12,635 nucleotides of DNA from Chlamydiia bacterium (GTDB lineage Bacteria > Chlamydiota > Chlamydiia > Chlamydiales > FEN-1388). The stretch lies in assembly GCA_023269335.1 (NCBI GenBank), contig JAHFTM010000022.1:1-12635 (forward strand), in the 5' to 3' direction. The notes under the pieces were generated by a model that did not search any database, was not told the DNA's origin, and worked only from the letters and a program-made list of their open reading frames with translations. Shown one piece after another: positions 1 through 6,907 of the stretch (positions within the stretch are counted from its first letter, which is position 1; every line of letters begins with the position of its first letter). Position numbers and translations under genes: made by a program.

Positions 1-28
1 ATGGGTGCGCTTCATGCTCTCTGCTTTT

Positions 29-1435
29 TTACTTGCTGTCAGCTGAAAGCTTCTTAAAGCAATCTAAAGCATATACTCGTGCCTTGTCATGGTCGACAAT
101 CGGATGAGGGTAGTTTTTGCCGAGCTCTACACCACAGATTTTTAATTCCGAGGCTTCCATCTTCCAAGGCTTATGGATGTACTTTGGAGGGACAAGACTT
201 AGCTCAGGGACATATTTTTTTACGTAAAGACCTTCAGGATCAAACTTTTCACCTTGTAAGGTGGGGTTGAAAATACGAAAGTAAGGAGCTGCATCAGCTC
301 CACAGCCTGCCACCCACTGCCAGCCGAAAGTGTTGTTGGCTAGATCTGCATCCACTAGAGTATCCCAAAACCATTTAAGGCCCTCATGCCAGGATATGAG
401 AAGGTGCTTTACGAGAAACGATCCTACAATCATCCGTACACGATTATGCATCCACCCAGTCTGCCATAGTTCACGCATGCCAGCATCAACTATTGGGTAG
501 CCTGTCAAGCCCTTTTTCCAAGCTTGTAAAAAGATTTCGTTTTTTTTCCAGGGGAAATGAAGAAACCTTGCGTGGAGTGGCTTAGAAGGCGTCTCTGGAA
601 AGTGAAAAAGCAAAGAGTGAGCAAATTCACGAAAGTAAAGCTCCCGTCTATAGCTTTCATTATTCCATGTTTTGGCATACACTTTACGGATCGAGATCTC
701 TCCAAAATGCAGATGAGGCGATAGTCTCGATGTGCCCATGACGCTGGGTATATCGCGGTCTTTTGCGTAGCTTGCCTGATTATTTTTGCAAAAGGAGCTC
801 AGCTCCTTTTCAGCACCCTCTTCACCTGGATTCCAGGCCTCTTGTATGCCTTTTGTCCATTCAGTTTTGGGCAATAAGTCAAGCGCATCGAGAGAAAGAC
901 TTGCAAGGTTTTGAGAATAAAATTGAAGTTCTTTAGGGATGCTAAGGGGTTCTTTTACATCAAAAAATTTCATTGCTGCGGTGTAAAAGGGAGTATAGAC
1001 TTGGAATGGTTTTCCCTGCTGATTAAGTAGTTCTGAAGGCTCTATCAGAAGGTTACCATCATGTGCTTTGAACTCTAACCCTTTTTTGAGAAGCTCTTTT
1101 CCATAGGTGGCATCATGGCTGATTTCATGAGGACTGTAGCGCTTGTTGTAAAAAATAGCGCGTGCTTTTGTCTTTTCAGCGAGCTCTAACAAGATATCAA
1201 GGACATTGCCTTTACGAAGAATCAACTGTTCTGCAATCGATTTTGAAAAGGCTTTTAGGCTGTGGTGAAGCCACCACTTTGCAGCTGCCCCTATGGGATA
1301 GGGCCTTTGATCATCTTCTGAGTAAATATAAAGCAGGATGACAGGACACATTTGTTTGGCTGCATAAAAAAGTGCGGGATTATCCTCCAAGCGCAAGTCA
1401 TTTCGAAGCCAGACGATAATCGGTGTTTGTTGCAT
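29..1435 (-). CDS. phrB: Class I deoxyribodipyrimidine photolyase
   Basis: Light-driven repair of UV cyclobutane pyrimidine dimers in DNA, using FAD and an antenna cofactor. The protein is 468 aa, close to the E. coli enzyme (about 472). The N-terminal antenna domain covers about residues 4-165 and opens with WLRNDLRLEDNP. The C-terminal FAD domain covers about 200-465, with TGYPIVDAGMREL at 311-323, WMHNRVRM at 328-335 and DAAPYFRIFNP at 381-391. Compared with E. coli PhrB from memory, the electron-transfer Trp triad is kept (W296, W349, W372), as is the Asn near flavin N5 (N368). The substrate-stacking W277 position is Phe268. The ATG is preceded by AGAGG at a normal distance. It is the last gene of a minus-strand series, 61 nt after the phosphatase stop; no clear promoter is visible in that gap. 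Family assignment is secure. CPD rather than 6-4 specificity is inferred from the close E. coli resemblance. Confidence 0.95.
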   Translation of the reverse strand: MQQTPIIVWLRNDLRLEDNPALFYAAKQMCPVILLYIYSEDDQRPYPIGAAAKWWLHHSLKAFSKSIAEQLILRKGNVLDILLELAEKTKARAIFYNKRYSPHEISHDATYGKELLKKGLEFKAHDGNLLIEPSELLNQQGKPFQVYTPFYTAAMKFFDVKEPLSIPKELQFYSQNLASLSLDALDLLPKTEWTKGIQEAWNPGEEGAEKELSSFCKNNQASYAKDRDIPSVMGTSRLSPHLHFGEISIRKVYAKTWNNESYRRELYFREFAHSLLFHFPETPSKPLHARFLHFPWKKNEIFLQAWKKGLTGYPIVDAGMRELWQTGWMHNRVRMIVGSFLVKHLLISWHEGLKWFWDTLVDADLANNTFGWQWVAGCGADAAPYFRIFNPTLQGEKFDPEGLYVKKYVPELSLVPPKYIHKPWKMEASELKICGVELGKNYPHPIVDHDKARVYALDCFKKLSADSK

Positions 1436-1496
1436 GGTATATTGCCTCTTGCGAAGTTTATATGTTCACTTTGCGCCGATATTATGATACTTGAGG

Positions 1497-2906
1497 TTAT
1501 GGAAACCGAATCACGATAGTTGATAAATTATCCATTGATCCAGCTTGAAAACTTGAAGCGACAATATTTTTAGCAAGCGTATTCACGGCGACATTTTTAT
1601 TATTGTAGAGTGCTGTGGTAACTTGCTGAGAGCTTGCAACATCAAAAATGCCATCACAGGCTATGATTACTTGGCTTTTTTCTGCTATCTCACTTAGAGA
1701 TTTCTTGATGATTTTTGGTCGCGCTGACACTCCCCGTACATGTCGATCACCAATAGCTCTGGCCGTGGATAAAATGCCATCTACTCTTAAGACTTGATTC
1801 ATCTTCACAGTAGCGCCTCTTCGATGGACGGCTCTTTCAAAACGCTCATTTCCTGGCTTAGCATCTTCACTTAGTAGCGTGCAGTGGCCATTGTTTTCTA
1901 GTAAGGCGCGTGTATCGCCTGCATTTGCTGTCCACATGTTACCATCAAGAAACATCACAGCGCAGCTAGTTGTTCCAGAGATTTCTTTTGTGGGAAAAGC
2001 TTTTTTAAATGCCTTATTCAATTCAACGAATGTGATTTTCAAGGCATTCCAGATGCCTTTATCTGTGAGACCTTGGGGGTTGAATTGCTGGAGCATTTTA
2101 CACAGTTGCTCTTGAAAATGGCTTTTTACAAAATTGACACACGCAGTTCCTCCGTGTCCGTCAAAAACACAAAAAAGCTCTATGGGATATTTTTGGCCAT
2201 TTATATGGAGAGAAAAGGCTGAAATGAGGTGTTCATCTTCCATAAAGTTTCTTCGTCCCATATAGGAGAAGGTGCCTACTTTATAAGGCCCCACCATTTT
2301 TTCCGGCATTGCTTGTGGCAAGTAGGCTCTGGCAATTTTGTATTGAAAGAACTTGTCAGGCTCATTTTTCATGTGAAGCTGCGCTTCTTTATTCTCTTTT
2401 GAGAGCTTTCTTTGAATAGCTGCATCATCAATATCGAAGCGCACGCGATTTTCTCGTATCTCAGAAGCTAATGGACCGTGATAGGCGAGAAATTTTTCTG
2501 TAAGTGTATGTGGTGATGAGAGTGCTGCAAAGCAGTCGGCACTCAACGCTCTTGCAAGATGAGCTTCTTTTAAAGGGTTTTGAGCTTGCTTGTGGATGGC
2601 TTCAAAGGCTTCAAATGTGATGCAATCTACAACTTTAGCTAATAGACAAAGAGCGATTTGTGCATGGGCTTCTACAAGAGTACAAAAGCCAGTGAGTACA
2701 AGAAGAGTCTTTGAGCTGAGGTCATAAAAAGAGCCCTGAAGCGCTTCTTGTTGCGCATACTGGATGAACAGACAGGTATAGACACACAGATCATGTGAAA
2801 AAGTTTGCGTTTGGTCATATGCAGGAACGGCATTTGTGTTTTCTAAAGGATTTACAGAACTTCTGGCTGCAGAGAATGCAGAAAAGGTAGAAGATGAAGC
2901 GCTCAT
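1497..2906 (-). CDS. PP2C-family Ser/Thr protein phosphatase with long N-terminal extension
   Basis: Metal-dependent phosphoserine/phosphothreonine phosphatase of the eukaryotic-like PPM/PP2C family, 469 aa. The catalytic domain spans about residues 208-469: phosphate-binding R219 and metal-site E223/D224 in RNFMEDEH, D249-G250 in VFDGHGG, SGTTSCAVMFL at 310-320, ANAGDTRALL at 327-336, LSTARAIGD at 379-387, metal-site D418 in ACDGIFDV and D459 in the terminal DNLSTIVI. All expected metal ligands are visible, so it should be active. About 200 N-terminal residues have no family I recognise; they start with a Ser/Ala-rich stretch and contain helical, Cys-containing segments. The start is supported by AAGGAG six bases upstream of the ATG. 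It follows the ankyrin gene after 84 nt. The full eukaryotic motif order and the extension fit a translocated effector or a domestic regulatory phosphatase; the sequence alone does not decide. Confidence 0.93.
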   Translation of the reverse strand: MSASSSTFSAFSAARSSVNPLENTNAVPAYDQTQTFSHDLCVYTCLFIQYAQQEALQGSFYDLSSKTLLVLTGFCTLVEAHAQIALCLLAKVVDCITFEAFEAIHKQAQNPLKEAHLARALSADCFAALSSPHTLTEKFLAYHGPLASEIRENRVRFDIDDAAIQRKLSKENKEAQLHMKNEPDKFFQYKIARAYLPQAMPEKMVGPYKVGTFSYMGRRNFMEDEHLISAFSLHINGQKYPIELFCVFDGHGGTACVNFVKSHFQEQLCKMLQQFNPQGLTDKGIWNALKITFVELNKAFKKAFPTKEISGTTSCAVMFLDGNMWTANAGDTRALLENNGHCTLLSEDAKPGNERFERAVHRRGATVKMNQVLRVDGILSTARAIGDRHVRGVSARPKIIKKSLSEIAEKSQVIIACDGIFDVASSQQVTTALYNNKNVAVNTLAKNIVASSFQAGSMDNLSTIVIRFP

Positions 2907-2951
2907 AAGTACTCCTTATTTGTTAAAACTCGTACATCACATTAACTACAA

Positions 2952-2980
2952 AGCATAAAGAAATAAACCTTACAGTTCAA
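2952..2980 (-). promoter_or_regulatory. Candidate sigma-70 promoter before the PP2C gene
   Basis: On the minus strand, TTGAAC (2975-2980) and TATGCT (2952-2957) are separated by exactly 17 nt. Each matches its consensus at 4 of 6 positions. The site lies in the 84-nt gap between the ankyrin stop and the phosphatase ATG and would give a leader of about 40 nt. If real, the phosphatase can be expressed apart from the ankyrin gene. In AT-rich DNA such a match can arise by chance. Confidence 0.35.
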
Positions 2981-2990
2981 TTAGGGATCT

Positions 2991-3899
2991 TCAATATAGC
3001 GGCAGCCGAACCAAGTTTGAGTGTAGTTTGGTTCGGTTAGCAGAAGAAAGTACAACAGGGAGCTTATGTTCAAAAAATGAACGTATAAAGGCAAACCAAT
3101 TAGCGCGTCCAATAACTTGAGAAGCAACTTTCCCAGCTTTAGTGACAAGAGTTTCATCGGCTCCAAAATTGAAAAGATGTTTTGCAACTCGTATGTGTCC
3201 ATGTAGCATGGCACAAAAGTAGGGCGTCTGACCTTTTACATCCTGGATGTTTACCTGAGCTCCAAGAGTAATGAGAGCGATGCAGGTTTCTAGATGGCCT
3301 CTTTTGGCAGCTAAGCGCAAAGCTGTCTTGCCACGTAAATCAGGCAGATCAATATTTGCGCCCGCAGCATACAGAAGATGAACAAGCGATGTGTGTCCGC
3401 TACGGGCAGCCCAATGCAGAGGAGATTGTCCGCGCATTTCCGTGGCATTTATCTTGGCGCCATGAGCTATTAAAATTTGTGCGCCATCCAAATTTCCTGA
3501 GAGTGCCGCAGCATGCAATGCTGTTGACTCATCGCCCGTACCCTCTTCTGTCCCAGGATCTCCCTCTTTTTGGTTCACGCCATGGATTCTGAGAAGTACC
3601 TCCAATGCTTCATTTTGCTGAAAGTAGGCCGCATCATTTAACGCAGACCATGGTTTGCTACACAAGAGGGCGCGCTTTTTCTTAAGGGTTTGCCTGCTCT
3701 CATCATGTGGATGATGAAAGCTATTGAAAAACTCAACGACATTTTTTTTGCAATCGACGGTCGTTTGAAGCAACTCTTTTGCAGTTGCTTCTACTTGCTT
3801 TGCAAGATTGAAGACTTTTGTTTGAGCTGTTTGCAAAAGAGCTTGCGAATAGGTGAAGTATTCTTGTAGAAAGTTGTAGCTTGTATTTAAAATTTGCAT
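2991..3899 (-). CDS. Ankyrin-repeat protein
   Basis: A 302-aa protein with four clear ankyrin repeats, each having the TALHxAAxxGH-type helix pair and a following GAxIN/GAxVN turn: about residues 124-152, 156-185, 189-218 and 222-251. A degenerate fifth lies at about 84-110 (PWSALNDAAYFQQNEALEVL). Repeats 1 and 2 are separated from the degenerate one by an acidic Gly/Glu-rich linker (111-123). The N-terminal 60 residues are predicted helical and may form a coiled coil; no signal peptide or membrane segment is seen. The basic C-terminal tail (about 265-302) has no recognised motif. Ankyrin repeats bind other proteins, and in intracellular bacteria many such proteins are secreted effectors; that role is inference. 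The ATG at 3899 has a modest AGGT upstream. It is divergent from the carbonic anhydrase gene and is probably the first gene of its series. Confidence 0.93.
   Translation of the reverse strand: MQILNTSYNFLQEYFTYSQALLQTAQTKVFNLAKQVEATAKELLQTTVDCKKNVVEFFNSFHHPHDESRQTLKKKRALLCSKPWSALNDAAYFQQNEALEVLLRIHGVNQKEGDPGTEEGTGDESTALHAAALSGNLDGAQILIAHGAKINATEMRGQSPLHWAARSGHTSLVHLLYAAGANIDLPDLRGKTALRLAAKRGHLETCIALITLGAQVNIQDVKGQTPYFCAMLHGHIRVAKHLFNFGADETLVTKAGKVASQVIGRANWFAFIRSFFEHKLPVVLSSANRTKLHSNLVRLPLY
3004..3038 (-). other. Stable hairpin in the last codons of the ankyrin gene
   Basis: Bases 3006-3017 pair with 3025-3036 (nine Watson-Crick pairs CCGAACCAA/TTGGTTCGG, two G-U pairs and an A-T), leaving a 7-nt loop; 3004-3005 and 3037-3038 extend the stem. 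It lies 11 to 47 nt before the ankyrin stop. No T-run follows on either strand, so it is not a standard intrinsic terminator. It could stabilise or process the message between the ankyrin and phosphatase genes. Confidence 0.4.
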
Positions 3900-4063
3900 T
3901 GTTTTTACCTGATCTTAAAAAAATACAATAAAATTTGAGTCGACAGTATTAATTCTCCAATCTAATTTCTGCAATACTAAAACAATTTTTCATGGGTAAA
4001 AAAAGAAAATGAGTGCAATAAAATTGCGTAAACATTATTTAAAAAAATAGTTGGAGGTACCTA
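3900..4063. promoter_or_regulatory. Divergent AT-rich intergenic region
   Basis: These 164 nt separate the divergent ankyrin and carbonic anhydrase start codons and must hold the promoters of both groups. It is rich in A/T tracts. I see no -35/-10 pair good enough to place. A short inverted repeat, GCAAT-AAA-ATTGC, sits at 4015-4027. The carbonic anhydrase ribosome site GGAGG lies near the right end. Confidence 0.4.
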
Positions 4064-4708
4064 ATGAAATTCGCACTTTATGTAAACACAGCCCTCTTGA
4101 GTTTACTTTTATTAGCATCTGCTTGTGCCCAAGCAGATGGAAATTCTGTAGATCTTGCCTTAAAACAGCTCCTTGAAGGCAATAAGCGCTACATGGAAGG
4201 CAAGCTTTTACATCCAAATCGTGGGTTTTCACGACGTTTTGAAACAGCTCCTGGACAAAAACCATTTGCAATAGTGCTGGGATGTGCTGATTCCAGGGTG
4301 TCACCTGAGATTATTTTTGATCAGGGAATAGGTGATATTTTCACTGTGCGCGTAGCAGGTAATGCACTGGGACCGCTTGAGTTGGAAAGTATTGAATTTG
4401 CCATTCTTCATTTTCAATCACCGATCATCGTTGTGCTTGGTCATGAAGGATGTAGTGCTGTTGCAGCAGTTGTGAAGGGTGATACAACAGATATAGAATC
4501 AATAGCAGCTTTTATCGAACCTGCAGTAAAAAAAATAGAAGGTTTTCCAGGGAATCCCCTAGAAAATGCAGTGAAGATGAATGTTGAACTTATCGTTCAG
4601 CAATTAAAAAATAGTCAAGTGATCTCGGAGGCCATGAAGAAACACACAATATCGATAGCAGGCGGCTATTATCATCTTGAGGATGGTCATGTGGAGGTGT
4701 TACCGTGA
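4064..4708 (+). CDS. Beta-class carbonic anhydrase, exported
   Basis: Zinc enzyme interconverting CO2 and bicarbonate, 214 aa. The core carries GCADSR with Zn ligand C74 and the D76-R78 dyad, and LGHEGC with ligands H127 and C130. The N-terminus is an export signal: one basic residue, a hydrophobic run at 10-18, then ASACAQA. Cleavage by signal peptidase I after A22 or A24 is likely. C21 after ASA could instead be a weak lipobox, making this a lipoprotein. The mature enzyme should act in the periplasm. The start is supported by GGAGG 8 nt upstream. It is about 76% identical over 186 residues (counted by eye) to the unexported enzyme at 5749-6333. Its stop overlaps the start of the next gene, so the two are probably translationally coupled. 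Confidence 0.93.
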   Translation: MKFALYVNTALLSLLLLASACAQADGNSVDLALKQLLEGNKRYMEGKLLHPNRGFSRRFETAPGQKPFAIVLGCADSRVSPEIIFDQGIGDIFTVRVAGNALGPLELESIEFAILHFQSPIIVVLGHEGCSAVAAVVKGDTTDIESIAAFIEPAVKKIEGFPGNPLENAVKMNVELIVQQLKNSQVISEAMKKHTISIAGGYYHLEDGHVEVLP

Positions 4709-5109
4709 AAGAATTTATGAAGAGATGGTGGTCTTTTTCAGGTAGATGTCGTATATTGCTTTTCATCACTTTTGGAATCTTAGGATTTTGGGGAGTGGAT
4801 ATGCAGACCTCGCCAGTAATTCTTATAGTCAGTACTGTTTTGGTAGGGATTTGGATGCTATTTTTCTGTGTCAGCACCATATCTTTTGCTGTGCGCAGGC
4901 TGCATGATATCAATCTTTCCGGCTGGTGGATTTTACTGCCTTGGGTAGTGGGTATTTGTATGGGGATATTTTTCCCGCATTTTCTTGATTCATTATCGCG
5001 ACTTTCGCAATTTTTACTAAGTTTTTGGCCCACGCTCTTTCTGGTTTTCATGCCTGGGTCTAAAGGAAAAAATAAGTATGGGATAGAGCCTGAGCAGGGG
5101 CTTACATAA
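4705..5109 (+). CDS. DUF805 family small membrane protein
   Basis: A 134-aa inner-membrane protein with about four hydrophobic segments (near residues 16-30, 38-60, 74-90 and 103-116). It shows the DUF805 signatures: an N-terminal W-FSGR box (9-14), RRLHDINLSGWW (64-75), and a C-terminal PGSKGKNKYG (117-126). The molecular function of the family is unknown. Translation starts at GTG overlapping the TGA of the carbonic anhydrase gene (GTGA), with GGAGG 7 nt upstream; this beats the internal ATG four codons later. Tight coupling to the exported carbonic anhydrase and the following HdeD-type gene suggests a shared envelope or pH-related task, which is inference. Confidence 0.88.
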   Translation: MKEFMKRWWSFSGRCRILLFITFGILGFWGVDMQTSPVILIVSTVLVGIWMLFFCVSTISFAVRRLHDINLSGWWILLPWVVGICMGIFFPHFLDSLSRLSQFLLSFWPTLFLVFMPGSKGKNKYGIEPEQGLT

Positions 5110-5125
5110 ACGTTAAGGAATTACA

Positions 5126-5680
5126 ATGAGATCTAATTTTTTTGAAAATAGCCATAAGATACTGAAGCAAAATCGCCGCCTCATTCTTAGTGAGGGCTGT
5201 CTTTTTACTCTCTTAGGCATTCTAGCCATTTGTGCCCCTGTTATCTTTACTGTAGGTCTTGATATATTGTTTGGCATTTTGTTTATTATTGGCGGCGTGG
5301 CACAAATTTTTAGAGCTTTTAAAGTTTGGGGGGTGCATGGCTCGTGGCCTTCGCTTTTCTGGGGCTGTCTGACTCTTTTTGCCGGCGCTGTCATGCTGAC
5401 AAATCCAGTGATCGGAATTGTTGCTCTGACTTCGGTGCTCATTGCTTTTTTTCTTTTGGAAGGGGTTGTCAAATTTGTGCTTGCCTCTCATTTGGATAAG
5501 GCACAAAACAAACTCTGGGTGATTTTAAGTGGCGCTCTTTCTTGCCTGCTTGCGGTGTTGATTTTTACGGGCCTACCAGGAACTGCAGCTTGGGCATTAG
5601 GACTTATTGTTGGCATTGATCTTCTCTTCTTTGGGATGCTTTTGATTTCTTTTTACTGCTCTTTACCTAAAGCAGCATAA
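5126..5680 (+). CDS. HdeD/DUF308 family membrane protein
   Basis: A 184-aa protein with about six transmembrane segments arranged as three helical hairpins, near residues 23-41, 43-62, 77-93, 96-115, 131-149 and 154-176. The pattern (SEGCLFTLLGILAI; GILFIIGGVAQIFRAF; GCLTLFAGAVMLTNP; EGVVKFVLA) is typical of the HdeD/DUF308 family, which includes the E. coli acid-resistance membrane protein HdeD. The biochemical activity of the family is not established. AAGGA lies six bases before the ATG, and the gap from the DUF805 stop is 16 nt, so the gene belongs to the same transcript. Its position between two carbonic anhydrases fits a role under acid or CO2 stress, by association only. Confidence 0.88.
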   Translation: MRSNFFENSHKILKQNRRLILSEGCLFTLLGILAICAPVIFTVGLDILFGILFIIGGVAQIFRAFKVWGVHGSWPSLFWGCLTLFAGAVMLTNPVIGIVALTSVLIAFFLLEGVVKFVLASHLDKAQNKLWVILSGALSCLLAVLIFTGLPGTAAWALGLIVGIDLLFFGMLLISFYCSLPKAA

Positions 5681-5684
5681 GGAA

Positions 5685-5713
5685 TTGTCAGACTTTTCCA
5701 CTTGTGTTACAAT
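5685..5713 (+). promoter_or_regulatory. Strong extended -10 promoter of the second carbonic anhydrase
   Basis: TTGTCA (5685-5690) and TACAAT (5708-5713) are spaced by exactly 17 nt, and TGT directly before the -10 gives an extended -10 element (TGTTACAAT). Five of six bases match the -10 consensus and the -35 is close. The expected transcription start is near 5720. The site lies just downstream of the HdeD stop and gives the cytosolic carbonic anhydrase and the Nudix gene a promoter of their own. Confidence 0.7.
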
Positions 5714-5748
5714 TGACCCTTCTAAAGTTTTACAAGCCAAGGCAACGT

Positions 5749-6333
5749 ATGTCGCAAAATGAAGCACTTTCAGTCGAGGTTGCTTTAAAGCTTTTGCTTG
5801 AGGGCAATAAGCGTTATATGGAAGGTAAACTACTCCATCCCAATCGGGGATTCATGCGCCGTATGGAAACGGCTGAACGACAGAAGCCCTTTGCAATAGT
5901 GCTTGGCTGTGCCGATTCAAGAGTCTCGCCGGAAATCATTTTTGATCAGGGGATAGGAGATATTTTTACTGTGCGCGTAGCCGGCAATGTACTGGGGTCG
6001 CTTGAGCTTGATAGCATTGAATTTGCCTCTCTTCAGTTTCAATCTCCAATTCTCATTGTGCTTGGTCATGAAAACTGCAATGCAGTTTCTGCTGTTGTTA
6101 AAGGAGACACGCGTGAAATAGAATCGATTGCAGCACTCATTGAACCGGCCATAAAAAAGGCAAAAAATCTTCCGGGTGATATAGTAACGAATGCTGTAAA
6201 GATGAATGTTGAATATGTAGTGCAGCAGCTAAAAAATAGCCAAGTATTGGCTTATGCTATTGAAGAGCGTAAGCTTGCGATAGTTGGTGGCTACTACCAC
6301 CTTGAAGATGGCCATGTGGAAGTGATTTACTGA
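5749..6333 (+). CDS. Beta-class carbonic anhydrase, cytosolic paralog
   Basis: A 194-aa zinc enzyme for CO2/bicarbonate interconversion. It keeps the full catalytic set: GCADSR (Zn Cys and Asp-Arg dyad) and LGHENC (Zn His and Cys). There is no signal peptide. An open frame extends upstream to a GTG at 5704, but that codon lies within the promoter just before the -10 and upstream of the predicted transcript start. ATG 5749 follows AAGG at a proper distance and gives the product beginning MSQNEALSVEVALK. It is about 76% identical over 186 residues to the exported copy, with most changes in the C-terminal third and scattered third-position differences in the DNA, so the duplication is not recent. 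The Nudix gene follows after 8 nt. Confidence 0.92.
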   Translation: MSQNEALSVEVALKLLLEGNKRYMEGKLLHPNRGFMRRMETAERQKPFAIVLGCADSRVSPEIIFDQGIGDIFTVRVAGNVLGSLELDSIEFASLQFQSPILIVLGHENCNAVSAVVKGDTREIESIAALIEPAIKKAKNLPGDIVTNAVKMNVEYVVQQLKNSQVLAYAIEERKLAIVGGYYHLEDGHVEVIY

Positions 6334-6341
6334 GGTTTTGT

Positions 6342-6824
6342 ATGTCGCAAAAAGAAGAATTGAAACAGGTGACACGTCTTGGAGTTTATGGCGTTTCTGT
6401 TCGCGACAATAAAATTCTTCTGGTCACAAAGGGAAGCGATGGTGTTTATGCCAACCTCTTAGATTTGCCAGGTGGTGGCGTTGAATTTGGCGAAAGTCCT
6501 GAAGAGACGCTCGCTCGTGAGTTTCAAGAAGAAGTAGGAATGACTTTTGAGTCCTGTGCGCTTATCACCAACCTTTCTCATACACGCATGATTACAAAAA
6601 ATGAGCACCAAGGCATAACCTCTTTTCATCATTTAGGGCAAATTTATGCCGTGTATGGTGCCAAAGATGCCTTAGGAGTGACTGCAGAAGATGAATTTCA
6701 TTGGTATCCATTAGCAGCTCTTACCGAAAATAGGCTTACTCCCTTTGCTCGAGAAATTCTACTCAAGCTACAAGCCCAGATGAGGCAGTTGTCAGAGAAA
6801 ACGGCCTCATTTTCAATTTTATAA
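6342..6824 (+). CDS. Nudix hydrolase
   Basis: A 160-aa hydrolase of nucleoside-diphosphate-linked compounds, acting in the cytosol with divalent metal. The complete Nudix box G-x5-E-x7-RE-xx-EE-x-G runs from G45 to M67 (G45, E51, R59, E60, E63, E64, G66), preceded by LPGG. The substrate is not predictable from sequence; small members of this kind range from MutT-like housecleaning enzymes to ADP-ribose and coenzyme pyrophosphatases. The ribosome site (GAGG) overlaps the stop of the carbonic anhydrase gene and the start is 8 nt after it, implying coupled translation. The first codons repeat those of the carbonic anhydrase (MSQ..E.L). A terminator-like hairpin overlaps the 3' end of the gene. 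Confidence 0.92.
   Translation: MSQKEELKQVTRLGVYGVSVRDNKILLVTKGSDGVYANLLDLPGGGVEFGESPEETLAREFQEEVGMTFESCALITNLSHTRMITKNEHQGITSFHHLGQIYAVYGAKDALGVTAEDEFHWYPLAALTENRLTPFAREILLKLQAQMRQLSEKTASFSIL
6778..6820 (+). terminator. Terminator-like hairpin overlapping the Nudix gene end
   Basis: ATGAGGC (6780-6786) pairs with GCCTCAT (6804-6810), extended outward to 6778/6812 with one G-U pair and inward by GTT/AAC after one mismatch, with a 9-nt loop. It is followed by a U-rich tract (TTTTCAATTTT). It ends just before the stop codon at 6822-6824 and would close the carbonic anhydrase/Nudix transcript. The U-tract is interrupted, so efficiency may be partial. Confidence 0.5.
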
Positions 6825-6907
6825 TAAAAATTATATATATTTTTTCTGCATTCAGGCTATAGAGAAAATTAATCACGTATATTTGACTACCAGAGGAGAG
6901 ATGCGAC

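Noticed and set aside
1..15. ATG-AAG-CGC-ACC-CAT on the minus strand 13 nt after the photolyase stop, possible start of another gene
   Set aside because: Only five codons are in the window and the purine-rich stretch lies too close to the ATG to be a normal ribosome site.
505..705. Open frames on the opposite or alternate strand inside the photolyase, phosphatase, ankyrin, permease and ATPase genes
   Set aside because: They are shadows of well-supported genes with no recognisable domains and no independent ribosome sites.
4024..4041. TTGCGT as a -35 element before the exported carbonic anhydrase
   Set aside because: No acceptable -10 hexamer at 16-18 nt spacing.
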